From: Candidatus Kuenenia stuttgartensis
GTDB taxonomy: Bacteria; Planctomycetota; Planctomycetia; Pirellulales; UBA1268
DNA: 47,071 nucleotides
Reading direction: 5' to 3'
Assembly: GCA_945870505.1 (NCBI GenBank)
Contig: CAMBSN010000012.1
Span: forward strand, 1 to 47,071
A program made the translations under genes and the position numbers. The notes beneath the pieces were generated by a model that was not told the origin of the DNA, searched no databases, and worked only from the letters and a program-made list of their open reading frames with translations. Positions 32,940-41,491 of this stretch are shown here, one piece after another. The first letter of the stretch is position 1. Each line of letters opens with the position of its first letter.

Positions 32940-33090
32940 GCCCTGATTATAGTCCGTCACCCTGAGGCAAACTCACCTGTGCCCGGCGGTGGCGGTTTCC
33001 TACCATTCGCGGCGATCGGAGAGCCGGGGCGGCAACCCCATGGCTCAGGCCATCGGGCTTCCTGATCCGCGTCCGTCATGCGAGTGACTC

Positions 33091-33867
33091 ATGAGCAAGC
33101 AGGCACCGACCGTCTCCACCTCGCCGCTCCCTGCCGGCCGCGGCTGCGTGAACGACGTCGCGATCCTCGCGCTTGATATCCCCCTCTTTCCCGTCGATCG
33201 ACTGATGCAGCTCGACGCGGTCGCCGCCGCCCGAAACACGGCTGCCATCCGCATCGGCTGGGCGGCAATCTTCCTCAAGGCCTACGCCCTCGTGGCCCGC
33301 GAGACGCCGCCCCTCCGCAGCTGGCTCGCGGGCAGGTTCCGCCGGCGGCTGGCCATGAGTTCCGAGAGCGTGGCCTCTCTGGCGATCAACCGCGGCGACG
33401 ACGGCGACGATCGGCTGTTCTTCGCGAGGCTCGCCCGGCCCGAAGCCACACCGCTGCCGCTGCTCCAGAAATCGATCGACCGGTTCGTCACGCAGCCCGT
33501 CGAGGAGGTATTCGCACGGCAGCTCGAGCTCGAGGGCGTGCCGGGCTGGCTCCGCCGCACGATTCTCCGCTGGAACATCCGCTCGACGTCGCCCAAGCGG
33601 GTCACGCGAATCGGGACATTCAGCCTCTCGACCCTCGCCGGCTTCTCCGCCACCAACCGGTTCCATCCCACCATCTGCACCACGAGCCTCTCCTACGGCC
33701 CCCTCGACGGCGACGGCCGCTGCCTCGTGACCGTGATCGCCGACCACCGGGTGCTCGATGGCGCGGCGGTGGCGAAGGCTCTGGCGCGGCTGGAGGAGGT
33801 GCTCACCACCGAAATCGTCGCCGAACTCAGGACGGCTCGCCCCGTCCCTGCCGAAGCCGCCGCCTGA
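33091..33867 (+). CDS. E2-type acyltransferase-like protein (chloramphenicol acetyltransferase fold)
   Basis: 258 residues. The end reads CLVTVIADHRVLDGAAVAKA, close to the DHRxxDG catalytic motif of the dihydrolipoyl acyltransferase (E2) core. An N-terminal membrane or lipoyl domain is absent, so it is a free catalytic core, shorter than a dehydrogenase E2. Other recognisable parts are ARNTAAIRIGWAAIFLKAYA and FSLSTLAGFSATNRFHPTIC. It would transfer an acyl group from CoA to an unknown acceptor. No E1 or E3 gene is near. Its last 41 bases overlap the end of rarA on the other strand. Similar stand-alone proteins occur in planctomycetes and other bacteria; function is not established. Confidence 0.7.
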   Translation: MSKQAPTVSTSPLPAGRGCVNDVAILALDIPLFPVDRLMQLDAVAAARNTAAIRIGWAAIFLKAYALVARETPPLRSWLAGRFRRRLAMSSESVASLAINRGDDGDDRLFFARLARPEATPLPLLQKSIDRFVTQPVEEVFARQLELEGVPGWLRRTILRWNIRSTSPKRVTRIGTFSLSTLAGFSATNRFHPTICTTSLSYGPLDGDGRCLVTVIADHRVLDGAAVAKALARLEEVLTTEIVAELRTARPVPAEAAA

Positions 33868-35155
33868 TCTCGGCGAGCCGCTCGGCGAGATCCCGCTCCA
33901 GCCCGCGGTCGCTCGGCTCGTAGTAGTCCTTCTCCACGCCGAGGTAATCCTGTGCTGCGATCCCATCGGGGGCGTCGTGGGAATACTCGTAGCCCTGCCC
34001 GTGTCCGAGCCGCTTCGCGCCGGCGTAGTGCTTGTCTTGGAGATGCCGCGGCACGGGGATCACCGCCTGCTCGCGAACGTCGCTGCGGGCCGCAGCAATC
34101 GCCGTCGTGCAGGCGTTGCTCTTGGGCGCAAGCGCCAGATAGATGACCGCCTGTGCGAGCGTGAGCTGGCACTCCGGCAGGCCGACGAACTCGGTCGCCT
34201 GCATCGCCGCCACGGCGATCATCAACGCCCGCGGATCGGCATTGCCCACGTCTTCGCTGGCGAGGATCACGAGCCGCCGCGAGAGAAATCGCACGTCTTC
34301 GCCCCCTTCGAGCATTCGCGCCAGCCAGTAGAGGCCGGCGTCCGCGTCGCTGCCGCGGATGCTCTTGATCAGGGCGCTGGCGCAGTCGTAGTGCGTGTCG
34401 CCCGAATCGTAAGCCACCACCTTCCGCTGCACGCTCTCACGCGCCAGATCAACCGTGAACGTGAGCGGCCGCTCGCCGCTCGAAAGCACGCCCACTTCGA
34501 GCGCGCCGAGCGCCCGCCGGGCGTCGCCATCGGAAGTCTCCACGAGAAACTCTCGCGCCTCGGGCAGAAGCGTGATCTGCTCCCGGCCCAGGCCGTGGTC
34601 GCGGTCGGCCACGGCTCGGTCGAGAATCTCCGCGATGTCGTGCTTTGAGAGGGCTTCCAGTTCGAAGATCCGGCTGCGGCTGACCAGGGCGCTGGTGAGC
34701 GCGAAGAAGGGATTTTGCGTGGTCGCCCCGATCAGCGCGATCACCCCGTTCTCGACGTCGGGGAGGAGCACGTCTTGCTGCGCCTTGTTGAAGCGGTGGA
34801 TCTCGTCGATGAACAAACAGGTCTTCTGGCCGTCATCTTCGAGCCGTCGGCGCGCGGCCTCGAGCACCTCACGAACGTCCTTCACGCCCGACGCGGTCGC
34901 GGAGAGTTCCACGAACCGTCGCTTCGTCTCGTTGGCGATGATCTCGGCGAGCGTCGTCTTCCCCACGCCCGGCGGCCCGTAGAGGATCACCGACCCGAGC
35001 CGGTCGGCCTCGATCAGCCGCCGCAGGAGTTTTCCGGCGCCGACGACGTTGTCCTGCCCCACGTAGTCGGCCAAGCGTCGCGGCCGCATCCGGGCAGCGA
35101 GCGGTGCGGCTCGGGCGACGTTGGCGGCCCGCGATGCGGCGAAGAGGTCGGGCAT
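33827..35155 (-). CDS. rarA: Replication-associated recombination protein A (RarA/MgsA)
   Basis: 442 residues from ATG 35155; the track start at 35434 is in the OsmC gene region. RarA is a clamp-loader-like AAA+ ATPase that acts at stalled replication forks. Seen: LAARMRPRRLADYVGQDNVV at the start, Walker A ILYGPPGVGKTTLAEIIANE, Walker B CLFIDEIHRFNKAQQDVLLP, sensor 1 LIGATTQNPFFALTSALVSR, and sensor 2 region ETSDGDARRALGALEV. The helical C-terminal domain has YDCASALIKSIRGSDADAGL and the signature LVILASEDVGNADPRAL. The order and length are normal. It lies 23 bp after the OsmC stop on the same strand, so they may share a transcript. Confidence 0.96.
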   Translation of the reverse strand: MPDLFAASRAANVARAAPLAARMRPRRLADYVGQDNVVGAGKLLRRLIEADRLGSVILYGPPGVGKTTLAEIIANETKRRFVELSATASGVKDVREVLEAARRRLEDDGQKTCLFIDEIHRFNKAQQDVLLPDVENGVIALIGATTQNPFFALTSALVSRSRIFELEALSKHDIAEILDRAVADRDHGLGREQITLLPEAREFLVETSDGDARRALGALEVGVLSSGERPLTFTVDLARESVQRKVVAYDSGDTHYDCASALIKSIRGSDADAGLYWLARMLEGGEDVRFLSRRLVILASEDVGNADPRALMIAVAAMQATEFVGLPECQLTLAQAVIYLALAPKSNACTTAIAAARSDVREQAVIPVPRHLQDKHYAGAKRLGHGQGYEYSHDAPDGIAAQDYLGVEKDYYEPSDRGLERDLAERLAEIRRRLRQGRGEPS

Positions 35156-35178
35156 GAATGGCCTCGCGGCGCGGGCCG

Positions 35179-35589
35179 TCAGCCGGCCCAGACAAACTCG
35201 ACTGGCACGTCGATGTCGGGATGCAGGCTCTTGTGCACGGGGCAGGTGTGGGCGGCCTGCTCGAGCGTCGTCCGGTGCGGGTGATCCGGCGGCAGCGGGA
35301 TTGTGATTCGGGTGCGAAGCGACGCAATCCGCCGCGGAGGCTCCTTCGTCATCTCCTTCACGGTCTCGACGGTGGCGCCGGCGAGGTCGATGCCGTGCCG
35401 TTCCGCCACGATCCCCATGATCGTCATCATGCACGCGCCCAGGGCCGTTGCCACCAGGTCGGTCGGCGAAAAGCTCTCCCCCTTGCCGTGGTTGTCGACC
35501 GGGGCGTCGGTGACCAGCGTGGTGCCTGACGGGCCGTGGGTGGCGCGGCAGCGGAGGCCGCCTTCGTAGACCGACGCAAGTGTGACCAC
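35179..35589 (-). CDS. OsmC/Ohr-family peroxide-resistance-like protein
   Basis: 136 residues starting at GTG 35589, ten bases after an AGGAG site; the track start at 36321 reads through the UbiD gene. The family's two redox cysteines are present: GACMMTIMG and HTCPVHKSLH. Other marks are ESFSPTDLVATAL and DNHGKGESF near the substrate loop. OsmC and Ohr reduce organic hydroperoxides using thiols. It lacks any signal, so it is cytoplasmic. Which peroxides it uses is unknown. It is divergent from the UbiD-type gene at 35704, with 114 bp between starts. Confidence 0.9.
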   Translation of the reverse strand: MVTLASVYEGGLRCRATHGPSGTTLVTDAPVDNHGKGESFSPTDLVATALGACMMTIMGIVAERHGIDLAGATVETVKEMTKEPPRRIASLRTRITIPLPPDHPHRTTLEQAAHTCPVHKSLHPDIDVPVEFVWAG

Positions 35590-35703
35590 GGCGATTGTGC
35601 TCCTGAACCGGGAAACGGGGGGCGATGCGAGTCTCATCCTAACGTCCGGCGAGGCTACGATGGTGGCGGCCATTTCCGGCCTTGCGAGGCACCCGCCGCT
35701 CCG

Positions 35704-37623
35704 ATGGGATTCCGTTCGCTCCAGGCCTGCGTCGACGCCCTGCAGAATGACCGTCAGGCCACAGGCCCGCTGGCCCGGCGGCAGCTCGTCGTCGTCGATC
35801 ACCCCGTCGATCCCCAGCTTGAGATCGCCGAGATCCAGCGGCGGCTGTTCCGCGCCGGCGGACCGGCGATGCTGTTTTCGAAGCCCCGCGGCAGCGACTT
35901 CCCAGTGCTCGTGAATCTCTACGGCACGCGGCAGCGGGTCGAGCGGATCTTCGCCGACACCCTCGATCGAGTGCGGCGGCTCGTGGAACTCAAGCTCGAT
36001 CCCACGGCCGCGCTGCGGAAGCCGGGCCGCTACTGGCGGTCGCCCATCGATGCATTGGCGATGCTCCCGAAGCGGGTCCGTAGTGGTCCGGTGCTCACTC
36101 GCTCGATCCCGCTCTCCCGGCTGCCGCAGGTGGTGTCGTGGCCAGGCGACGGCGGCCCGTTCATCACACTGCCGGCCGTCTACAGCGAGCATCCGGACAC
36201 ACCCGGCACGAAGCACTCGAACCTCGGCATGTACCGGGTGCAGCTCGCCGGCAATGCCTACGAACACGACCGTGAGGCAGGCCTCCACTACCAGCTCCAC
36301 CGCGGCATCGGCGTGCACCACGCCGCCGCTCTCGCAAGGGGCGCACCGCTGAAGGTGGCGATCTTCGTGGGCGGCTCACCGGCCATGGCCGTGTCGGCGG
36401 TAATGCCGCTTCCCGAGGGACTCTCGGAGCTCACGTTCGCCGGCGCGCTGGCCGGCCATCGCATCCCGATGATTCCCCGTCGCGGCGGACCAGCCATCTA
36501 CGCCGACGCCGACTTTGTGATCGAGGGCACGGTGAACCCCGGGGCCACCAAGCCCGAGGGGCCGTTCGGCGACCACCTCGGCTACTACGCCCGGCGGCAC
36601 GAGTTTCCGCTGCTCCGCGTGGATCACGTCTGGCACCGCGAGGGGGCGATCTGGCCGGTCACCGTGGTCGGCCGGCCGCCGCAGGAAGACACACTCTTTG
36701 GCTGGCTGGTCCACGAACTCACCGGCCCCGTGATCCCTACGGTTCTTCCCGGCGTGTCGAGCATTCATGCCGTCGACGCCTCGGGCGTGCATCCGCTCCT
36801 ACTGGCTGTTGGCAGCGAACGCTATCTCCCCTGGAAGCGGTCCGACCGGCCGGCCGAACTGCTCACGCAGGCCTCGGCGATCCTCGGCCAGGGGCAGTTA
36901 TCGCTGGCAAAGTATCTCTTCATCGTCGACGGGAACGAAGCGCCCGGGCTCGATGCCCACGACGTTGAGCCCTTCCTGGCCCACCTGCTCGCCCGAGTCG
37001 ACTGGACCCGCGACTGCCACTTCCACACCGAGACCACGATCGACACGCTCGACTACTCGGGCAGTGGCTTCAACGCTGGTTCCAAACTCGTGGTGGCGGC
37101 GCGGGGGCCGGCGCGTCGCGAACTCACGACCGATCTACCGCCGGGGGTGTCGTTGCCCGATGGCTTCGCCAACCCGCGGGTCTGCCTGCCGGGCGTCGTG
37201 GCGGTCGAGGGCCCACGGATCGAGCCCCGGCCACAGCTCGACGCGCCAAGCGACGCGGCGATCTGGGAATCGGCCCGCACCAGCCCGTGGTCGGCCGACG
37301 TGGAGCGGCTCTGCCACGCCATCGGCCCCGAGCATCCGCTCCGCCGCTTCCCGCTCATCGTCGTCGTCGATGATGCCGGCTTCGCCGCCGCCTCGCTCGC
37401 CAACTGGCTGTGGCTCACGTTCACACGGTCGAATCCCGCGGCCAACGTGCACGGCGTCGAGGCCTTCACTCAGCAGAAGCACTGGGGCTGCCGGGGTCCG
37501 CTCGTGATCGACGCCCGGCTCAAGCCACACCACGCGCCGCCCGTCGAAGAAGATCCGGCGATCACGGCCGCCGTCGACGCGCTGTGCGTTCGCGGCGGCC
37601 CGCTGGAGGGCCTCGGGCTGTAA
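35704..37623 (+). CDS. UbiD-family decarboxylase
   Basis: 639 residues from ATG 35704. UbiD enzymes decarboxylate aromatic or alpha,beta-unsaturated acids with prenylated FMN and Mn(2+). Recognisable parts are LFSKPRGSDFPVLVNLYGTR, GMYRVQLAGNAYEHDREAGL, VAIFVGGSPAMAVSAVMPLP, TKPEGPFGDHLGYYARRHEF (the prFMN and metal region) and VIPTVLPGVSSIHAVDASGV. Typical UbiD has about 490 residues; this form is longer at the C-terminus, as in the menaquinone-type relatives of planctomycetes. No UbiX gene, which would supply the prFMN, is in the window. The TAA stop lies inside a GTAAGGCCGCGGGCG repeat unit. Confidence 0.9.
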   Translation: MGFRSLQACVDALQNDRQATGPLARRQLVVVDHPVDPQLEIAEIQRRLFRAGGPAMLFSKPRGSDFPVLVNLYGTRQRVERIFADTLDRVRRLVELKLDPTAALRKPGRYWRSPIDALAMLPKRVRSGPVLTRSIPLSRLPQVVSWPGDGGPFITLPAVYSEHPDTPGTKHSNLGMYRVQLAGNAYEHDREAGLHYQLHRGIGVHHAAALARGAPLKVAIFVGGSPAMAVSAVMPLPEGLSELTFAGALAGHRIPMIPRRGGPAIYADADFVIEGTVNPGATKPEGPFGDHLGYYARRHEFPLLRVDHVWHREGAIWPVTVVGRPPQEDTLFGWLVHELTGPVIPTVLPGVSSIHAVDASGVHPLLLAVGSERYLPWKRSDRPAELLTQASAILGQGQLSLAKYLFIVDGNEAPGLDAHDVEPFLAHLLARVDWTRDCHFHTETTIDTLDYSGSGFNAGSKLVVAARGPARRELTTDLPPGVSLPDGFANPRVCLPGVVAVEGPRIEPRPQLDAPSDAAIWESARTSPWSADVERLCHAIGPEHPLRRFPLIVVVDDAGFAAASLANWLWLTFTRSNPAANVHGVEAFTQQKHWGCRGPLVIDARLKPHHAPPVEEDPAITAAVDALCVRGGPLEGLGL

Positions 37624-37783
37624 GGCCGCGGGCGTCCTCGCTAGGCGCGACGGCTGGTGGCGGTTCACCCCACGCCTCACGGCGTTGGGCTTATACGGCC
37701 GAGAAAGCCGACCGGCCGTAAGGCCGCGGGCGTCCCCACACGCAGGGGCCAGCTTCAAGCCGACCGGCCGTAAGGCCGCGGGC
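37621..37783. repeat. Composite repeat (copy 2) and GGCCGTAAGGCCGCGGGCG units
   Basis: Units at 37621-37634 (partial, including the UbiD stop), within 37657-37732, and at 37759-37783. The 37657-37732 stretch is the inverted counterpart of 12331-12408: it has CACGCCTCACGGCGTTGGGC followed by AAGCCGACCGGCCGTAAGGC. The match extends over about 77 bp with few changes. It fills the gap between UbiD and rplU, both ending here. Confidence 0.85.
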
Positions 37784-37803
37784 AAACCACGCTGGCCGCC
37801 GCG

Positions 37804-38172
37804 TCAGGCGGAGATCGACGCGATCCGAATCTTGGTCGAGATCGACCGATGGCCGGTGCGGCGGCGATAGTTCTTGCGGCGGGCGAACTTCTGCACGTAG
37901 ATCTTCTCGCCCTGCACGAGGCCGACGACCTCGGCCTTCACCGACGCGCCCTTCACCTTTGGCTTGCCGATCGTGAGCTTGCCAGCCTTGCTCACGGCGA
38001 GCACGTCTTCAAACACCACCTCGCTGCCGGCGGGCAGATGGCGGAAGTCGATCTCGAGTTCCTGCCCCGCCATCACGCGGTACTGGCGACCACCGTCGAC
38101 GACGATGGCGTATTCGTGGGCGGCGCCCTCCATAGAGGAAGCAGAATCAGCGGCGGGGGAGGCCTTGGCCAT
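37804..38172 (-). CDS. rplU: 50S ribosomal protein L21
   Basis: 122 residues. The core is standard: EYAIVVDGGRQYRVMAGQEL, then the strand VVFEDVLAVSKAGKLTIGKP and VKAEVVGLVQGEKIYVQKFA, and RRKNYRRRTGHRSISTKIRI at the end. L21 binds 23S rRNA. It starts with about 20 extra residues (MAKASPAADSASSMEGAAHE) beyond the common MYAIxxxGGKQY start. In most bacteria rpmA (L27) comes next, but here the repeat-filled gap and the UbiD end follow, so rpmA must lie elsewhere or is lost. The predicted promoter lies nearly at its start, so the mRNA may have almost no leader. Confidence 0.96.
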   Translation of the reverse strand: MAKASPAADSASSMEGAAHEYAIVVDGGRQYRVMAGQELEIDFRHLPAGSEVVFEDVLAVSKAGKLTIGKPKVKGASVKAEVVGLVQGEKIYVQKFARRKNYRRRTGHRSISTKIRIASISA

Positions 38173-38181
38173 GGGTGCAGG

Positions 38182-38209
38182 TCCGTAAAAAGCGTCAAAA
38201 AACTGTCAA
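38182..38209 (-). promoter_or_regulatory. Candidate rplU promoter
   Basis: Minus-strand TTGACA, 16-bp spacer, TACGGA. The predicted start would be only a few bases before the rplU ATG. Confidence 0.4.
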
Positions 38210-38330
38210 ACCGAGCCCTGTACGATATCGTCGCCGGCAGGACGGGTCGAGAGGTCAGGTTTCCAGCCGGAAAATCCCGGTGCCCGGGGCTCTGCCGGGC
38301 CATTGTTCCTCGTTCGCCAGCTGGCCTGCC

Positions 38331-39938
38331 GTGACGCCATCCCCCCCACCTCCGTCGCCGTCCCGCGAATCGCTGCTGGCCCGCCTGCGGTCGGCTGACG
38401 TGTTTGACCTGATCGTTGTGGGCGGCGGGGCGACCGGCCTCGGCACCGCCCTCGACGCTGCCGCCCGCGGCTTTTCGACGCTGCTCGTTGAGGCCGAAGA
38501 CTTCGCCAAGGGGACGTCGAGCCGGGCGACGAAGCTCGTCCACGGCGGCGTGCGGTATCTCGCGCAGGGCAACGTGTCGCTCGTCCGGGAGGCGCTTCAT
38601 GAACGAAAGCTGCTCCTCGACAACGCCCCGCACCTCGCCCAGCCCCTTCCCTTCCTCGTGCCGGCCTACGGCGTCGCGGGCCGGTTCTGGGATCTGCCGT
38701 TCTATGGGATCGGCTTGGCGATCTACGAAGCGCTCTCGGGATCCGAGCGGCTCGGCCGCGTGGGCCTGCTCGGTCGCAAGCGGGCCTTGGCCGCCGCGCC
38801 GGGCCTGGAGTCGAAGCGACTCGCCGGCGCAATCCGCTACTGGGACGGCCAGTTCGATGACGCCCGGTTTGCCGTCGCCCTCGCCCGCACGGCGATCGAT
38901 GAAGGCGCGATCGTGCTCAACTACTGCCGCGCGAGGCGGCTGATCATGGAGGGCGGGGGCGTTGCGGGCGTCGGCATCGAAGACCGTGAGACGGGCGAGT
39001 GCTTCGAAGTCCGCGGCCGCTGCGTGATCAATGCCACCGGCGTCTGGGTCGATGCTCTGCGGAAGCTCGACGAGCCTGCGGCGGCCGACCTCGTAGCGCC
39101 CAGTCAGGGCGTGCACCTGGTCGTCGACCGCGACCGGTTTCCGTCATCGAGCGCCATGCTCGTGCCGAAAACGGCCGATGGCCGCGTGCTCTTCGCAGTG
39201 CCGTGGCTCGGGAAGGTGATCCTCGGCACGACCGACACGCCCCGACATGACACACCCCTCGAGCCGCGTCCCTTCGCCGAAGAGATCGACTTCATCCTCA
39301 CGGAGGCTGGCCGCCGGCTCGCCGCGCCTCTCACTCGATCCGACGTCCGTTCGGCTTGGGCCGGCCTGCGGCCGCTCGTGAAGCCCGCTGCAGGTGGGCG
39401 CGACACGAAGCGGATCTCACGGGAGCACACGGTCGAGGTCTCGCCGCACGGGCTGGTGAGCGTCACGGGCGGCAAGTGGACGACCTACCGGGCGATGGCG
39501 GAGAGCGTGCTCGACGCCTGCATGAGCCACGGCTTGCTGCCCAACCGCCCCGCAGGCGTGACGCGGCACCTGCGACTCATCGGGGCGCCGCCGCGCGGCA
39601 CCGCTACGGTCTCCATCACCGAACCGCCGGGCCCGCACCTCTACGGCACCGAAGCGGCCCTTCTCGCCACACTGCCCGGCGCCGAGCGGATGCTGTTGCC
39701 TGGGTTCAGCGAGGCAATGGTCCGCTTTGCGGCCCGACACGAACTCGCCCGCTCCGTGGAAGACGTGCTCGCCCGCCGCTCGCGATGGCTCTTCCTCGAC
39801 GCCCGGCGCGCCGCCGATGCGGCCGAGCCGGTCGGGGCCATCCTCCGCGACGAACTGGGCGAGCGGTTCGATGCCGCCGCGTCGGCAGGCGAGTTCACGC
39901 GGCTCGCGGAGGCGTACCGCATACTACCGCTCCCGTAG
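38331..39938 (+). CDS. glpD: Aerobic glycerol-3-phosphate dehydrogenase (FAD-dependent)
   Basis: 535 residues from GTG 38331 (VTPSPPPPSPSRESLLARLR); the track start at 38175 would run through the rplU promoter region. The FAD site VFDLIVVGGGATGLGTALDA is near the start, followed by the GlpD marks SRATKLVHGGVRYLAQGNVS, VSLVREALHERKLLLDNAPH and VPWLGKVILGTTDTPR. The C-terminal helical domain is seen at FAARHELARSVEDVLARRSR. The enzyme oxidises glycerol-3-phosphate to dihydroxyacetone phosphate and passes electrons to quinones at the inner membrane. No glpK or glpF lies adjacent. The proline-rich start makes the exact start uncertain by a few codons. Confidence 0.92.
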   Translation: MTPSPPPPSPSRESLLARLRSADVFDLIVVGGGATGLGTALDAAARGFSTLLVEAEDFAKGTSSRATKLVHGGVRYLAQGNVSLVREALHERKLLLDNAPHLAQPLPFLVPAYGVAGRFWDLPFYGIGLAIYEALSGSERLGRVGLLGRKRALAAAPGLESKRLAGAIRYWDGQFDDARFAVALARTAIDEGAIVLNYCRARRLIMEGGGVAGVGIEDRETGECFEVRGRCVINATGVWVDALRKLDEPAAADLVAPSQGVHLVVDRDRFPSSSAMLVPKTADGRVLFAVPWLGKVILGTTDTPRHDTPLEPRPFAEEIDFILTEAGRRLAAPLTRSDVRSAWAGLRPLVKPAAGGRDTKRISREHTVEVSPHGLVSVTGGKWTTYRAMAESVLDACMSHGLLPNRPAGVTRHLRLIGAPPRGTATVSITEPPGPHLYGTEAALLATLPGAERMLLPGFSEAMVRFAARHELARSVEDVLARRSRWLFLDARRAADAAEPVGAILRDELGERFDAAASAGEFTRLAEAYRILPLP

Positions 39939-40107
39939 CACAGGTTTTCAACCTGTGCCGATCTTCTGCGCAGGTTGAAAACCTACGCTACTCACCACCC
40001 CCGGTAGCACAGGTTTTCAACCTGTGCCGATCTTCACCGCAGGTTGCCAACCTGCGGCTACGATTGGCCGATCACTTGCGCCCCGTAGCACAGGTTTTCA
40101 ACCTGTG
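39935..40107. repeat. Cluster of five CACAGGTTGAAAACCTGTG units in alternating orientation
   Basis: Units at 39935-39957 (reverse), 39969-39991 (forward), 40004-40026 (reverse), 40038-40061 (forward, diverged core GGTTGCCAACC) and 40085-40107 (reverse). Units 1-2 and 3-4 form two copies of one inverted pair joined by CCGATCTTC, like REPIN doublets. The first unit overlaps the glpD stop. Confidence 0.9.
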
Positions 40108-40132
40108 CCGTCCTGTGCCGTCCGCAGCTCGT

Positions 40133-40162
40133 TTGCACGGGCAGCGCGGGCTTCGGTATCTT
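40133..40162 (+). promoter_or_regulatory. Possible promoter of the DUF1015 gene
   Basis: TTGCAC, 18-bp spacer, TATCTT, about 33 bp before the ATG at 40195. Confidence 0.3.
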
Positions 40163-40194
40163 CCGACTCCCATCTCGCAGGAGCACGCCCACCC

Positions 40195-41451
40195 ATGATC
40201 CACATCCATCCCTTCGCCGCTCTCCGCCCAACCGCCGCCCATGCCGCCGAGGTCGCCAGCGATCCCTACGACGTGATCTCGACCGAGGAGGCGCGCGAGC
40301 GGGCCGCCGGCAAGCCGCGATCGTTTCTGCACGTGGTTCGCTCCGAAATCGATCTGCCGCCGGAGACCGACTGCCACGCGGCCGCGGTCTACGAACAGGC
40401 CGACCGAAACCTGCAGGCGATGATCGCCGCAGGCTCGCTGCTCCGTGATCCCGAGCCCGGCCTCTATCTCTACCGGCAGATTAGGAACGGTCAGGCCCAG
40501 CTGGGGATCGTGTGCTGCGTCGAGGCGGAACAGTACCGCTCGGAAGACATTCGTAAGCACGAGAAGACACGGCCCGACAAGGAGGACGACCGCACCCGGC
40601 ATCTGCTCGTCACCGCGTGCCATGCCGAGCCGGTGTTTCTCTGCTTTCGCGACCGGCAGCTCGCCGGCAGCACGCTCGCCGCGCGGATGCAGGCCGATCT
40701 GGCGTCTGCCCCGCTCTTCGACTTCGTCGCGGCCGATGGAGTTCAGCACACCGGCTGGAAGGTGCCCGCACCGGCCCCGTATCTCGAGGCGTTTCGCGGG
40801 CTCGACCTGCTCTACATTGCCGACGGCCACCACCGCTCCGCCGGTGCTGAGCGGGCGGCGACGGCGTCGGCGAAGGCGAACCCGCGGCACACCGGCGGCG
40901 AGGAATACGGCCGCTTCCTCGCCGTCGTCTTTCCGCACGACCAACTCCGTATCCTTCCCTACAACCGCGTCGTCAAAGATCTCGCCGGCCTCACGCCCGA
41001 GCAGTTTCTCGAACGGCTCCGGGCCGTTGGCGACATGCGGCCGTCACAGTCGGGCGAACCGGACCACCGGGGCACGGTGCGGGTGTTCGTGAATGGCAGC
41101 TGGTGGTCGCTCGAGTTCCCCGAGGCGTCGATCGACCGGGCCGACCCGATCGCCAGCCTCGACGTCTCGCTCCTCCAAGACCGCGTCCTGGCCCCGATCC
41201 TCGGGATCGGCGATCCCCGAACCGATTCCCGGATCGAGTTCGTGGGCGGCATCCGCGGCTGCGACGAACTAGAACAGCGGGCCGGCCGGGGCGGCGCCGC
41301 TTTTTCCATGCATGCCACGAGCCCCGACGAACTGCTCGCCGTGGCCGACGCGGGCGAGATCATGCCGCCGAAGAGCACCTGGTTTGAGCCCAAGCTCCGC
41401 AGCGGCCTGTTCGTCCACGAGTTCGAACGAATCGCCGGCGCCCGGGTCTGA
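40195..41451 (+). CDS. DUF1015 family protein
   Basis: 418 residues from ATG 40195, with CAGGAG twelve bases upstream; the earlier track start lies in the repeat cluster. The family marks are present: IHPFAALRPTAAHAAEVASD and DPYDVISTEEARER at the start, YRSEDIRKHEKTRPDKEDDR (KHEKT), then LLYIADGHHRSAGAERAATA (DGHHR), and FLAVVFPHDQLRILPYNRVV. DUF1015 includes the ADP/ATP-dependent free-serine kinase SerK of Thermococcus, but most bacterial members have no known role. Here a link with serine is suggested only by that family. It is transcribed away from glpD across the repeat cluster, and converges on the rng gene. Confidence 0.9.
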   Translation: MIHIHPFAALRPTAAHAAEVASDPYDVISTEEARERAAGKPRSFLHVVRSEIDLPPETDCHAAAVYEQADRNLQAMIAAGSLLRDPEPGLYLYRQIRNGQAQLGIVCCVEAEQYRSEDIRKHEKTRPDKEDDRTRHLLVTACHAEPVFLCFRDRQLAGSTLAARMQADLASAPLFDFVAADGVQHTGWKVPAPAPYLEAFRGLDLLYIADGHHRSAGAERAATASAKANPRHTGGEEYGRFLAVVFPHDQLRILPYNRVVKDLAGLTPEQFLERLRAVGDMRPSQSGEPDHRGTVRVFVNGSWWSLEFPEASIDRADPIASLDVSLLQDRVLAPILGIGDPRTDSRIEFVGGIRGCDELEQRAGRGGAAFSMHATSPDELLAVADAGEIMPPKSTWFEPKLRSGLFVHEFERIAGARV

Positions 41452-41467
41452 TCCCGGTTCGTGCAAG

Positions 41468-41490
41468 CCGAAGGCCGTAAGGCCTCGGGC
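41468..41490 (+). repeat. Single GCCGTAAGGCCGCGGGC-type repeat unit
   Basis: GCCGAAGGCCGTAAGGCCTCGGGC, one diverged unit of the family seen at 12285-12450 and 37621-37783, directly before the miniature element. Confidence 0.6.
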
Positions 41491-41491
41491 A

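Noticed and set aside
39935-40107. CRISPR array
   Set aside because: Repeat units alternate in orientation, spacers are only 11-24 bp and partly identical, and no cas gene is near. It fits palindromic interspersed repeats instead.
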